64,000 nt of DNA, from contig JAODUP010000314.1 of the NCBI GenBank assembly GCA_025642065.1, forward strand, positions 131,001-195,000, read 5' to 3'. Both the position numbers and the translations under genes were made by a program. Source of the DNA: Paralvinella palmiformis (lineage: Eukaryota > Annelida > Polychaeta > Terebellida > Alvinellidae). Within the stretch, counting starts at the first letter, position 1. Every line of letters starts with the position of its first letter. Of the stretch, positions 1 through 11,339 are shown one piece after another. Under the pieces are notes generated by a model. The model saw nothing but the letters and a program-made list of their open reading frames with translations. It made no database searches and was not told the origin of the DNA.

Positions 1-317
1 CCCGCCCCCAATTTCAAACCCGGATGCTACGCATATGTGGGAAACTGCATTACCACCGGGGCCATGGATGCGACCCTTTTTTATGGAAAGGATGGCTATG
101 AATAACATTCCACGTACCTGGTTTACTAACACGTATATTTACGGCTGCTACCAAAAAGATAATGTACGCTTTATAATACATTGTCTACCAGTTCACCGGG
201 TGCGATGAGATTCCCCTACAGTACGATAATAGAGATTTACGGAACTGACTAAATCATCCAATAAGGAATGGCACGATATGCCTATTATCAATGAATGCCT
301 TACTTCCTGTTGGCTGA
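1..317. other. unassigned sequence at window start
   Basis: No long open frame, clear splice-bounded exon or recognisable repeat was seen here. It could hold part of a gene continuing from outside the window, but nothing in the sequence supports one. Confidence 0.3.
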
Positions 318-428
318 ATACCGTGCCAGAGAATCTCGAACCATGAATTCAAACTCTGGACGTTTCTTCGGGGAACTGAATTCAGAGTGGCGACTTTTCT
401 TGCTGAGACATGTGTAATGTCTCACCAA
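318..428 (+). repeat. dispersed repeat family F, copy 1
   Basis: About 110 bp that match, in inverted orientation, the block at 63712-63820. Shared landmarks are CTCGAACC..GTGAATTCA-like, CTCTGGACG, a GGGGACTGAATcCAGAGTGG-like core and GATGTGTAATGTCTCACC. Both copies are flanked by a GT/CA-rich simple repeat, so the family may carry a microsatellite tail. The class is unknown; a SINE or MITE fragment is possible. Confidence 0.6.
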
Positions 429-560
429 GCCCTATCATCTAGTATATGCGTGTGTGCGTGTGTGTTGTGTGTGTGGGTATGTATGTATGTGCGTGCGTGC
501 GTGTGTGCGTGCGTGCGTGTGTGCGTGTGCGCGCGCGTGTGCGCGTGCCTGTGTAGTAGT
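429..560. repeat. GT/GC-rich microsatellite
   Basis: Imperfect (GT)n/(GTGC)n tract adjoining repeat F. The apparent reading frame across it is low-complexity C/V/R and is not coding. Confidence 0.9.
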
Positions 561-1133
561 ACAGAATTAGTGTATTTAAGAGAAAATATGCATAAATTAA
601 TTTTAAATAGAATTTTGACCAGACAATGGAAACGGGTAGTTCATTAGTAAGAACCTTCCTTATTGATGCCGATTGATTTCTTGTTTACGCAATTAACATA
701 CACGTAAAATTTCCAATTGTAAGGCAGCCATTTAACAATAATAACTTTTGACAGTAATTATCTTTCCATTATTTAGACCGGGATTACCCATCATTAATCT
801 TGTCATTTATTGTAATGTCATTCACAGGATAATGAATGCGATATTTCAATAGCAGCTGATTCGACCCGACCATTATTCCATAAACAAGAAATGGTATTAT
901 TTATGATGTTCCAGTTGTCTTCGAACACTGTTCTACTATTAATCCGTATGCTAAATAGCATTAAAACATTGCCTATCTACTGTATGCTTTAAGACTGAGA
1001 AAGCTAATTAATGCTCGTGGTAGTTTTTTCCTCGTGGAATCATATGGGATTTTCCCACTTTTTATTTTCGTTGCGCGTAATTTAAAAATATATGGATACA
1101 TCCCTTGCTTAGAAAGTTTTGTATGGCCAGATG
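561..1133. other. unassigned intergenic sequence
   Basis: AT-rich sequence in which no exon, RNA gene or repeat could be recognised. Confidence 0.3.
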
Positions 1134-1275
1134 AATGAGTGAGTGAGTGAGTGAGTGCGTGCGTGAGCGAATGAGTGAGTGAGTGAGTGAGTGAGTCAGT
1201 CAGTCAGTCAGTCAGTCAGTCGGTCGGTCAGTCATTAATTCAGTCAGTCAGTCAGTCAGTCAGTAGTTGGCTTTC
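1134..1275. repeat. compound tetranucleotide repeat
   Basis: A (GAGT)n tract, interrupted by GTGCGTGCGTGAGCGA, passes near 1190 into a (CAGT)n tract. The frame across it encodes only an SVSQ repeat and is an artefact of the repeat. Confidence 0.9.
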
Positions 1276-1683
1276 TGGTAGTTGGGTGGTTGTGTCACTG
1301 GTTAGCCTGTGGTATGGTTTGATTGATGGCTGGATCGATGGATTGATGACTAGATGGTTGATTTTGTCCTTTGGTTAATCAGTTGCCCAAACTGATTGGT
1401 TGACCATTGATAAGTATGTAGCATTCAGAATATACAGCGCGAATGCGATAACCGAAGTATAATTATCGTGTATAAGTGATAAGCCTGATATAATGATATT
1501 TATAATAAACTTTCTCTAATTAATTATAATAAGTTCATATAAAACGGGAAATTAAATATTTCACTAATTATACCACGTGACCACAAATACTCACGTCGAT
1601 CAGAAGTGAGACACAAATTGTGGATCACTTTAACCGAAACTGTATTTATCCCGTTTTGCTTCATCCCTGTACAAGTAGGATTA
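1276..1683. other. upstream region of the lectin-like receptor
   Basis: No repeat or upstream exon is recognised. It immediately precedes the receptor start codon, so the promoter and 5' UTR probably lie here, but no convincing TATA box was seen. Confidence 0.3.
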
Positions 1684-4600
1684 ATGGGCGTATTTTTGGA
1701 TATGAACCTTTTAGTTCTTGCTGTGACCTTAGCACTCTCATCTGGAGAACACGGTAAGGCAGATGAAGGTTGATATAATCAATTAATATAAGCTTTGTGA
1801 TCTTGCAGTAGTCGACAATAACAAGTTTACTGTGGTGCCTGTATTCCGGACTACTGCACGACCTTCTAGGCAGTAGTCAGGAATAATAAGTGAACTATGG
1901 CGCCTTCATTCCTGATTACTGCACGACCTTCTAAGCAGTAGTCGGGGAAGAAACGAATGAATTATTGCGTCATTATTTTCAGTTCGCACTTATCAAATGA
2001 GGTTTGCCTTTGAAGAAGTGGCTAATGCGATGTGTACCGACGGCAGTCATGTGTTAATTACTGCGCTACGTTACAAAATTACTTGGCTGGCAAGTAATGC
2101 CTCGATTCTAGATGAAAAGACGTTTAAACACTACAAAGCTACCTGCGAGAACGGGACATATTGTGGATGGCCAAGGCAGTATCCGAGGTGGATTAGTCCA
2201 GAAAAATGTACCAACAACACCTGTTCCTTTGACATGACCTACAAATGTATAAAATGTAAGCCCGATGATAAGATAACCAAACCCTACCTTTCAAAACACT
2301 AACTTTAAAACCGCACATAACGCCAACTAAAGGTGGAGTATTGTACAGCAAATATGGTTTTTGGTAATTTCGTAACTAAATACGAAACAGTTTCTTTACA
2401 GATGGCGTTCGTTACACAATAGACATGAATCATGCTAATTATTGGGAAGAGCCGCTCTGTCCGGGAGACAGTATTGTCAGGATTGATGACGTCGAATCTT
2501 CTCGTCAATTGTCATGTGATGACACAGTTCCATCAACAACCAACTCGAACGATAGCTACTCGTTGATGATGCGACTGAAATGTGACGGACGTCAGAAGTG
2601 TGAGAAGCTCGAACCGGCCGACCTCGCTATGTGGCGTTGTTACTTCATTGGAAATAATGATCCACCTTTATCCGGGGTCACCTACCGTTGCCTGGAAGGT
2701 GAGTAGTGAGCAATTTGCTTTCCTAACGAGACGTGATCCAGAAAAATGGGATATAACAGCTGTGCATCATTTTCTGTTTCAGCTAATACCGAGGTGATAT
2801 TGTGCGGTGATGAAACGTTTGAAAGTGTTTCGTGCGACGCGAATAGGGTGATCGATATTCAGAACGTACTCCACGGGGCTACCTGCACGGACAACAGGAA
2901 CAAGACTTGTATAGGCCACGAACCGACAGAAAGATCTTTATACCTGCTGAACGCCGACAGTCGAACGCTTGGTGAAGTCAAGCAACAGTGCCACGGGAAG
3001 AGTGAATGCGCAATTAATCTTGGGGCGAAGAAATTCCTCAAGTGCTCAGCCGAATGGAATCAGTCGGAGATCAAGGATGTTCGGATTTACTTCAGATGTC
3101 AAAACTATTCATTCCAGAATCGGATCGCAGAAATAGGTAAGTGATTATGTTGTTACAACGCTGCTTCCCTCTATTCCTTGCTTAGTCGATATAAATGTAT
3201 AGAAAACATTTGTGTATGTCTTTAATATCATCAAGCTCCTTGTTGCTTTTATAGGACCGTTCAAATTCGCCATAACCTGTACCCTCATCTCAATTCTGAT
3301 GTTGGTTATCGTGGTTCTGTGGTAAGTATTATTGATTGATGTACATCAGATCAGGTCCGGTGTGACGGAGAAGTGTATGTTTGATGAATTCTAAAATCTA
3401 ATGCCATTCTAGATTTTAATAAAATCGTATAGGGCAAAAGCCGATTAATATGATCATACGTTTAGGGGGATATCTTACAAGTGATAATAAAAAAAAAACA
3501 GTTTTGTCCCCCGACACTCTGATTGATCGACATTTATTTGTACATTTATAGTAAAAATAGAGTGACAACATTGTAATTCAAGTCCAGTTAAAGGAACTAC
3601 GTTCATCGAGTTTATTGTAATTTCAAATATTCCCATGTCATTTACGTATATAGCAATAACATACTTCATTCTTTTTCCGCGTTTTATTCCATAGGATTAA
3701 ATATCGCCATCGGTGTCCAAATGTTACTTGTATCGCCGGCGGATCCTTAGTCGTGGAGCTGGGTAACGCGAGTTCCTCAGGTAGTACGCTCAATGGATCT
3801 TATGCTGAACGGAATCCAATACGTAACCACTATGTACCGGAAAGCATCAACCTAAATGAAACTCAAAGCGATAAATCCGATTTTAATACCATGTACGGAG
3901 TATACGAGCCGGAAAATGATCGCAGCAAATCGATGCCTCGAAATAAGCCGACATATGCGGGACAAAAGATCCGTTCATCAAAGTCGGCAGTCATTGTTGG
4001 TTCCATAAAGAACGGTTGTAACATAGGAATGCACAAAGTGGGGTCAATGAAGGTCAACGAACCGAATGTTCCCGATGATGACGAAGAACACCTTTATAAC
4101 GAGTGTGCGTTTGAGGATGCTGTCCATATATATTCTTCTGAAATGACAAAGAAGAGGAACTCAGAAGACCAATCATCAACGACATACGACGAGGGAGTGC
4201 TAAAAAGCAGAAGTAACTGCTCCGAAACATCATCAAAAAGGAAGAAGAAGGCTGTTCACGGCCAGTACTATTTAGCCAAACCTGCAAATTCATCTGCACG
4301 TCCTCCGTATAATTACGAAAAACAACAGCCAATAATACTTGACGTCGGGGGTCCTTCGGCTATGAAAGGAACAGTTCCTAATGGAATGGGACGTCGTGAT
4401 GATCAGATGAGGGTAGAGCAAGACGCGGTGAGTAGAAAAAGAAGCAAGGGAAGCAAGTCCCGTGGAGACATCGAGACAAACAAAAAGGCACTGCCGTTTG
4501 TAGAAAGATGTGAAGATGGTATTCCCCGGTCCCCAACTGCCGCCGATTACAAGAGTCTGGATACAGATGAAGAGATATATGAAAATTTCGACTCCGAATT

Positions 4601-4874
4601 ATCCGGAGAAATTATCGAAATTCCGAGGTGCGGCAGCATCGAAGAAAAGCTGACAATGGCTTTAGAACTCAGAAGAGAACAATCGAGAAGAAATGGTACC
4701 AAAGGCAGGAAGAATATCGAACCGAGAAGGGAAACAGAATCGAATATCGGCCTCCGTGTCCCATCAAACGCAATGAGGTGTAAATACCCGAACAAAGAGA
4801 AACATGGAGAAAAACGTCAATTCCTTGAGAAATTTGACGATTGTCAGTTATATGCTAATTACAGTCCTTCCTAA
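1684..4874 (+). CDS. single-pass receptor with three SUEL/rhamnose-binding-lectin-like domains
   Basis: Six exons join in frame: 1684-1753, 1983-2255, 2402-2698, 2783-3136, 3255-3321 and 3695-4874 (746 aa), all with GT..AG introns. Exon 1 encodes a signal peptide ([20 protein letters not shown]). Exons 2-4 are each phase 1-1, and each encodes one cysteine-rich module of about 95-118 residues. The third (about 214-331) best fits the SUEL/galactose-binding lectin pattern: N-terminal [12 protein letters not shown], central CHGKSEC, terminal YFRC. Domain 2 has LKCDGRQKC and YRC; domain 1 has TCENGTYC and YKC. Exon 5 encodes the membrane helix (about 336-354). Exon 6 encodes a hydrophilic cytoplasmic tail of about 390 residues with many tyrosines, including a YENF motif that fits a Y-x-N SH2-binding pattern. 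A cell-surface lectin or adhesion receptor signalling by tyrosine phosphorylation is inferred. The symmetrical 1-1 exons suggest exon duplication. EVA-1C-like proteins share lectin modules plus a TM segment, but orthology is not shown. Confidence 0.8.
1808..1960 (+). repeat. tandem hairpin-forming repeat in receptor intron 1
   Basis: Two diverged units of about 76 bp, each with inverted arms around a 12-nt loop ACGACCTTCTA(G/A). Unit 1 pairs ATTCCGGACTACTGC with GCAGTAGTCAGGAAT; unit 2 pairs ATTCCTGATTACTGC with GCAGTAGTCGGGGAA. A further GCAGTAGTC lies just upstream. The array fills much of intron 1 and could be a foldback element or an intronic RNA structure. Confidence 0.7.
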
Positions 4875-4919
4875 GTCTAAGCGTGAGACAGATGTTTCCA
4901 TTTGAGTACTGTGTGTGTT

Positions 4920-5194
<275 letters not shown>

Positions 5195-5286
5195 TGCTAA
5201 AACATCTAGTGCATAAACCTATACATCCATCATATTTACCTGTACAACCGTCTATGAAAACACCCATACACCTATACATCCATCTA

Positions 5287-5420
5287 GTGTAGTGTGGTGG
5301 TTAGAGCACTGAGTCTGAAAACCTTTAGCTCGTGGGTTCTAATCTGATCTATGGCTGTGTCTTTTGGATTTGTTACCCTATTCAGAAGCCCATCGATCAG
5401 GGGTTCCAAGAGTGGTGAGG
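5287..5420 (+). mobile_element. tRNA-derived SINE, family E
   Basis: The head resembles a tRNA with an A-box-like GTGGTGGTTAGAGCACTGAG and a B-box-like GTGGGTTCTAATC at tRNA-like spacing, followed by unrelated sequence. The degraded B box makes it a SINE relic, not a functional tRNA. Confidence 0.55.
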
Positions 5421-6215
5421 GTAAACAAATCAACTGCTTGTTGAAAACATCCATAATATACCATACTGCACGTATATGATATATATCGTGTGACCTATGA
5501 CTTACAACAAACGACGCTATGTTATTGTAAAAACGACCAATCTACATCAGATCAAAATGTCAACACCGCATGATACAAATCTCAGTTTCATTCTGCATTC
5601 GGATATGTTACTAATGAGCAAAATAATTCACTGGCGATTTAATAATACACATATAATCACACGAAAAACTCTCGGACATAAATACAGAACGAACCGCTCT
5701 CGCGCGCATCCACATACACACACGTACCTGTGAGCGCGCAAACACACGAAACATTTATCCACATATAATGCGATCTGATAAATTCAGAAGTATTTCAATA
5801 TGTTTTAAACCTATATATAGTAGCTATCAATTAGAATATGGTGGATAATGTTATTCCGACTTTCGAAGCAATTCGACATAAATATTATTAGCATCATTTG
5901 TTGCAGCATTTCGAGAAAATAAAATCAGCATAAATATTTCCAAACCTCATTGTGTTTTATTTCTAGCTCTACCTGATAACCAGTAAACATTGTCATACCG
6001 GACTGGTCAAGAGCCTCCATTACAGCTGAGTACTACATGTCGAGTACACGCCAACAGTAACAGACGGTTACCGTTATGTACTCGACCGGTATATCCATAA
6101 CGTTTCCCAGCGATACACTTTACGTATCAGCAGCCCAATAACGTCCCGTTACTTTAGCGATACTGTGTCAGTACAGAATTTATTACATTCGGGATAATTT
6201 TATTACTGGTCAAAA
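5421..6215. other. unassigned intergenic sequence
   Basis: AT-rich DNA. The frame at 5497-5733 has no family resemblance and ends in a CA-rich tract, so it is not annotated as a gene. Confidence 0.3.
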
Positions 6216-6380
6216 TCAGGATCCATTACTCTACTAAGACTACAGATCACTACCATCCGAGTTCGAATTTCGGCGTGGGCATACCTGAAGGGTGTTTCAT
6301 CATTACCTTTGGAAGTCGCTCGGCCCATTTAGGCTACCATGTGCACAGAAGTGGCCGTAAAACGCCAATGAAAAAGTAAT
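6216..6380 (+). mobile_element. SINE family A, 5'-damaged copy
   Basis: Contains the family-A landmarks ACAGATCACTACCA, a B box GAGTTCGAATTTCGGCGTGG, GAAGGGTGTTTCATC, GCTCGGCCCATTTAGGCTACC and GTGGCCGTAAAACG. The first part of the tRNA-like head is eroded. Family A has eight copies in the window and is the most abundant SINE here. Confidence 0.85.
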
Positions 6381-6413
6381 ATCCGGTTTCCGGTGCTGTT
6401 ATGTTGTATTAAT

Positions 6414-6606
6414 GTAAGAGGTCGAAACTTTTCCAGAGATTAATTTCTCGGCTCACAACTTCGTGGGTGGTTGACCACGTTAAATGGCGCTGCCGTCTTC
6501 ACTGACTTGATTAAAAATAAAGGGGGACGCTGGAGAACCCCTGATGACGTAATACACTCTGGCAGTGACCACCCTCAGGGTATTTCGGCTCAACCACTCC
6601 TACTAT
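6414..6606 (+). mobile_element. SINE family B, 5'-truncated
   Basis: Begins at AGAGGTCGAAACTTTTCCAG and continues through TTAATTTCTCGGCTCAC, CGTTAAATGGCGCTGCC, TAAAGGGGGACG and CACCCTCAGGGTATTTCGGC. These match the fuller copy at 44719-45072. It lacks the tRNA-like head and the end of the body. Confidence 0.8.
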
Positions 6607-6993
6607 TAACACCGTTATGATCGCTACCTAGTAGACACAAAAACTTGGCCGCTCACCTTTTGTACAAATCACGAGTCAGAGTGTCTGATTCCATTCATTC
6701 ATTTTTGTTGGATAGCATCAGACGTTAGTCTTAGGCCTTAATAACATAGCTGATTATATTGGTTTATTGCTTACCCTCTCTACGCTATACTTAATTCACC
6801 CGTTCTTTGTTGGATTGACTCAGCCGCTTAGTCCGAGACCTTTACAACATAGTCGATTAAGTTATCGCATTGTAGTACTCGCTAATGGATCAGAAATATT
6901 TTACTTGATTTTCGTACCTTTTTAACTGTTGTTTTTTCATACCATTTTATCTGTTACTCATTCGATTTATGAGTAAACGTTAGTAATGGTAAT

Positions 6994-9900
6994 ATGTCGC
7001 AAATAAAACATGATTTATTGGGTAAAGACCGATGGGAAACAGTGAAGCCGAAGAAAATATCACGCCACATCTCTCCCCAGAACATACCCCCGGAAAAGAA
7101 GTCGACTGTAGAAAGTCAGAGCATGGAGAAACCTCGATCCGCTCCAGCGACACAGACCAGGCCGCACACCATACAGGTGATAAAGTCCGCGCCAGAATAT
7201 TACTTTCACGAAACATACCGCTTCGTGGATGTAAAAGGAATCACCAAGGGAGAAAAAAGACCCGGTCGGTAATATTCACCTCCAGCCAGACTCCATCAAC
7301 GGAGATAAAGGTGCTGTTTTACAAGACCATGCTGATACGACGTTACGTTTCCAAATCATCACAATGTTTCAGATGTCATCCCTGGAATCATACCATAAAA
7401 GTGTGCAGGTCGCGCCCGAGGTGTTACCACTGTGGGAAACAAGGCACAAAGGACGCCACAGATCACTACGTTTGCTGAAAAAAGCCAGAGCTGCCAAAAT
7501 GTATCAATTGTCAGGAAATCCACAACCCAGCATATAAAGGATGCCCATCAAGGATCAACACGATCTATACAATCCACGGGCGGATGGGACTCGAACCACA
7601 ACGGAAGACAACCAACCCACAAGTATAGACCATGAAGCCAACCCCAGGACCATGGAAGGTGCCACAACAGACACAGGCATCATGGACGGTAACACAACAG
7701 ACAGAGGAACCAGCATGCCTTCTATATACAGGCTTCCCACCACTCCCCCAAACAGACAAGAGAATTCTTATCGGGAAACAAAAGAGTGATCAACCAGTAA
7801 TTCCAGACAAGTCAGTCACAAACAATCGGTCACTGCTATCCATGCTCACATGAGTCACTTGGTGAAAATAGTGGAAACTCCAAAAGGAACTCCTCGAGAC
7901 ACTACCGAAGGAACTGTACAACAAGGCCTAAGAGGTCCTAAAATTGGCAGAAAAGTCCATCTTCCAAGACCAGAGGCTTCGCTCGGTCCTAGACAGAGCC
8001 ATACCCTCGTCCGGGATGACACCCAAAAATCACTCCCAAGTAACAGAAAATACAGAAAAAAATAATCCCCTCCCAACAACACAAATACGTCACAACTAAG
8101 AACCCAACCCATAACCCCAACTCAGTCACTCGCCCTTGCAACATCACAGCCATATCCTGGAAAATTAGAGGTTTCCAATCAAACAGAAATCTCCTTCTAT
8201 TCACCATCCAAGACAGTCACCCAGAAATCATCATGCTTCAGTAGACACCAAGAACACCAAGAACGTTCCCCCACCAAATCTCTCAGGAGACATTGTGTAC
8301 CTCAAACCAACAATAATAAACTCGTCAACAGTTGACAGAGGACTCATAACAGCAGTCAAAGCTGGCTTACCCCATGCTCCCACCCCCAAATACACAACAA
8401 ATAAAGACTGGGAAACTTTGACCATAAGAGTACAAAGATTCAAGAACACAACACTTGATGTGATTAACACATATGTTTCTTCACACCACTTATTTGACTT
8501 ACACCGAACAACAGCTATTAGACCAACTAAACAGATTCGGTAGCATCGTGGTGAAGGATCCAAAAGTTCCAACAGTTTACGGCTCTACACAGGATCTAGC
8601 CATTGTGTCCCCACATCTATTCAGGGATCCACATACCACCAAGATGCATCGCAGTGAAAGCAGATTGGAATCTCTTTGAGTAGAAGTTAAAAATTGTCCA
8701 GATCCAGACGCGTCTACCAATCCATTCCTTAGGTATCACCTGCAATCACTACTTCAGGACCTAAACATAGCAGCGATGGACACAATGCCCACCTCAAAAC
8801 TAAGACCATCCAGTATCCTTAATTCCCCCCCCAGAAGCCAGAAAATGGACCAAACATGTCAGGCAACTCACTAAAATCTTCAAAGCCAACCCAAACGAAG
8901 GAAACAGAGAACAACTTCGTCTTCGCCAACAATAAACAAAACGGCAGCTCTTCTCCATGAAGAAACAACAATGGGATATATGGTGGAACAAACTAGCTGT
9001 AATGAGATCAACATAAATCTGGTGAGAAATTAAAAAGATAAAAGGGTGTACATCCCAAACTATAAATCCAAGACTTGAAGCTAACAGGCTCGCTGGCCAT
9101 TTCACGAAGAGATCATACCAGACTAATCTACAGAAGAACACCATGACAACCCTCAAACAATAACTACCAATAAAACAATCAAACTTAGCAGGTTGTTTTA
9201 TTTTATCAACGGTTGCTAGGAGAAGCCAAAACAGAAACAGCAACATCCAGACACAAGCAGGCACTTTATCTTGCACGAACTCGGTACCGTACTTAGAAGA
9301 CACAGAAATACAGCCTCTGGAGAGGATGGCTTTACTTACACTTTCTGTGCTAAAATCCCACGAGAATCCTCAATGTATACAATCAATCCTGGACTGAAGG
9401 AAAACTAGCCGAACAATGGAAGACGGCAATAGTCATCCCGATTGCCGATTGCTAAACCGGGAAGAAAACGTCAGCGTCCCTTCTCCCTATTAGCCACCCT
9501 CTCAAAGATTATGGAGAGAATGATCCAGAAAAACTCCAGTGGAAAACCTCCAAGAAGAAAAATTCAAAGATTCAAGAGTCTTTAAAGATGCCTCATGGTT
9601 AATCAAGGCAGCTTGGCTCCAGAAGGAAATCGCCATATCTCTATTCAAATCCTACGGTCCAACGAACCTGCTCCATGGTTAGAACCACCCATTCGAGTAA
9701 TTATACAGAAGCCCATCTAGAAGAAAGTTTATCACGAAGGCATATAAATAGCAGCCACTACCAGAATTTCCAACTTGAATAAAAGCAACACACCTCAAGA
9801 AAACTAAAGGCTCATCTCCCCCGTTAAGACTGCACACTCCAAGATCATCATCTATAGCAGCATTGATTATAAGAAAATAAATATTTCTACCAGACATCAT

Positions 9901-10290
9901 GACCCCACTTCTCCCGAAAGACCTCAATATAAACACCAGCATCAACAATAAAGACACAACAGAAATCAACACCAGGTGGTTGTGCCCAATAATAAACTTC
10001 AACAAGCGATAAGTGACTGATTTAATACAGCTGGAGGGGCTCTAAAATAGACATGTCACATAAAACAGTTTTCCTTGAAAAAAAGGACTTACTTTAAACT
10101 GTGACACACCAGTTACATTAGAATCTGACTTGCATGATACCATTCCTTCATCCTCTCTAACAATAAAGCAAACCACTATCACTTCATTCTCTAAAATAAG
10201 GTTAAATAATGTGTATGCATTTGTACACATGCACTATGTATTGCAATGCGATCTACTTGCATATTATTATTATTATTATTATTATTATTA
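6994..10290 (+). mobile_element. decayed non-LTR retrotransposon (I/Jockey-type), copy 1
   Basis: ORF1 remnants run from about 6994, with CCHC knuckles near 7362-7540 (CFRCHPWNHTIKVC, CYHCGKQGTKDATDHYVC, CINCQEIHNPAYKGC) broken by frameshifts. ORF2 begins near 8130 with an apurinic-type endonuclease start (ITAISWKIRGFQSN). A linker at about 8830-9110 matches the minus-strand copy at 60.9-61.1 kb. Near 9540-9560 the sequence jumps from the N-terminal RT region to the pre-RNase H region (KAAWLQK), so the RT core is missing. An (ATT)n tract at 10258-10290 may mark the 3' tail. Many stops and frameshifts make it inactive. Confidence 0.8.
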
Positions 10291-10960
10291 TCATTATGTG
10301 CCTGAATAAAAAATGATTTCGTCTTGTACTAGAACTAATGTTTATTCGTCGCTCAAATTTTCCTTTCTTGCATTCATTTAGTAACTAGCTTTATCATTCA
10401 ATGAAGCTAAATTTGTTTTGTCTTATATTACGGTCAGTCTTCAAATACGGCCACAAATCACTGGTCCCAATTATCACCATAATACAGGCGTTGTACTGTA
10501 TATGTTTTAGTGTGTATGATAAATCAGGCAATGACATCCTTTCCTGGACAAGAATCCTCTCATTCAATCTCCCCGTCACTCTCAGTGCGGTTGTTACCCC
10601 CTAGGTAGTGTATCATCGGTACAGAAATCACGAAACTGTATCTTTACAATCCACCATATGTATGTCGAAAGACAAACTATAGACGCTTCAGTCCTCGACT
10701 AGACATTCTTTGTCTATGCTACACACTACAGAAGATCAGTTCATTACAGCACCAAAAAAGCTTGTTCATAATATTAGTTCTCCTGTTATACCAGGAAACT
10801 ACATTTACCAGTTACCAGATCGATTCCCCAGATGGCGCTGTGGACTATTTGGGTTGGGGCCATGCGAACATATTTGAGTTTATTCTTGCTTTCCAAATTA
10901 TTTTATTACGTATGTTGAATACTGATGTACAGTGTTATGTAGCACTTTAAATATGGTATG
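10291..10960. other. unassigned intergenic sequence
   Basis: Overlapping open frames on both strands at 10394-10604 lack any family resemblance. Nothing else was recognised. Confidence 0.3.
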
Positions 10961-11217
10961 TATTTGTGTTTTTAATACCATACAGGAAAAAGCAAACTGA
11001 TCTTATTAGTTGGCTTATTAGTTATACGCCAACTAACTATCTATATACTAATACTAGATCTAACTAGTATAATACTGTCTAGACTAGTATAAGTATAACC
11101 GTGAGCGATATTAGATTATTACATTCATTGTTTTTCCGATCTGACTAGCTAGACTCTAGATCTATTATAATAGCAACTAAGCTAATACTTATACTATCAT
11201 TCAGACATTGGGTCAAT
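10961..11217. repeat. palindrome-rich CTAG/ACTAGT segment
   Basis: Dense ACTAGT, TCTAGA and AGATCT words make several short inverted repeats. One is TAGTTGGC (11008-11015) paired with GCCAACTA (11028-11035). The segment may be the decayed end of a repeat. Confidence 0.4.
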
Positions 11218-11339
11218 TTAATTCCGGAATTGAAATTGTTTATTTAAAAAAATGGAATTGAAGTTGTCTACAATTTTGAAATTAATTTTTAATACGTTAG
11301 CGCTTACATGTGCTGTTATCAATAGACTGGAACCAAAAT

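Noticed and set aside
387..647. 86-codon frame over GT repeats
   Set aside because: Encoded protein is Cys/Val/Arg low complexity produced by a microsatellite.
1187..1378. 63-codon frame with SVSQ repeats
   Set aside because: Direct translation of the CAGT tetranucleotide array.
5287..5420. tRNA gene candidate, also at 28262, 28785, 36565 and the SINE A and B heads
   Set aside because: The B boxes are recognisable but heads are diverged and followed by shared bodies and tails, so they are SINEs and not functional tRNA genes.
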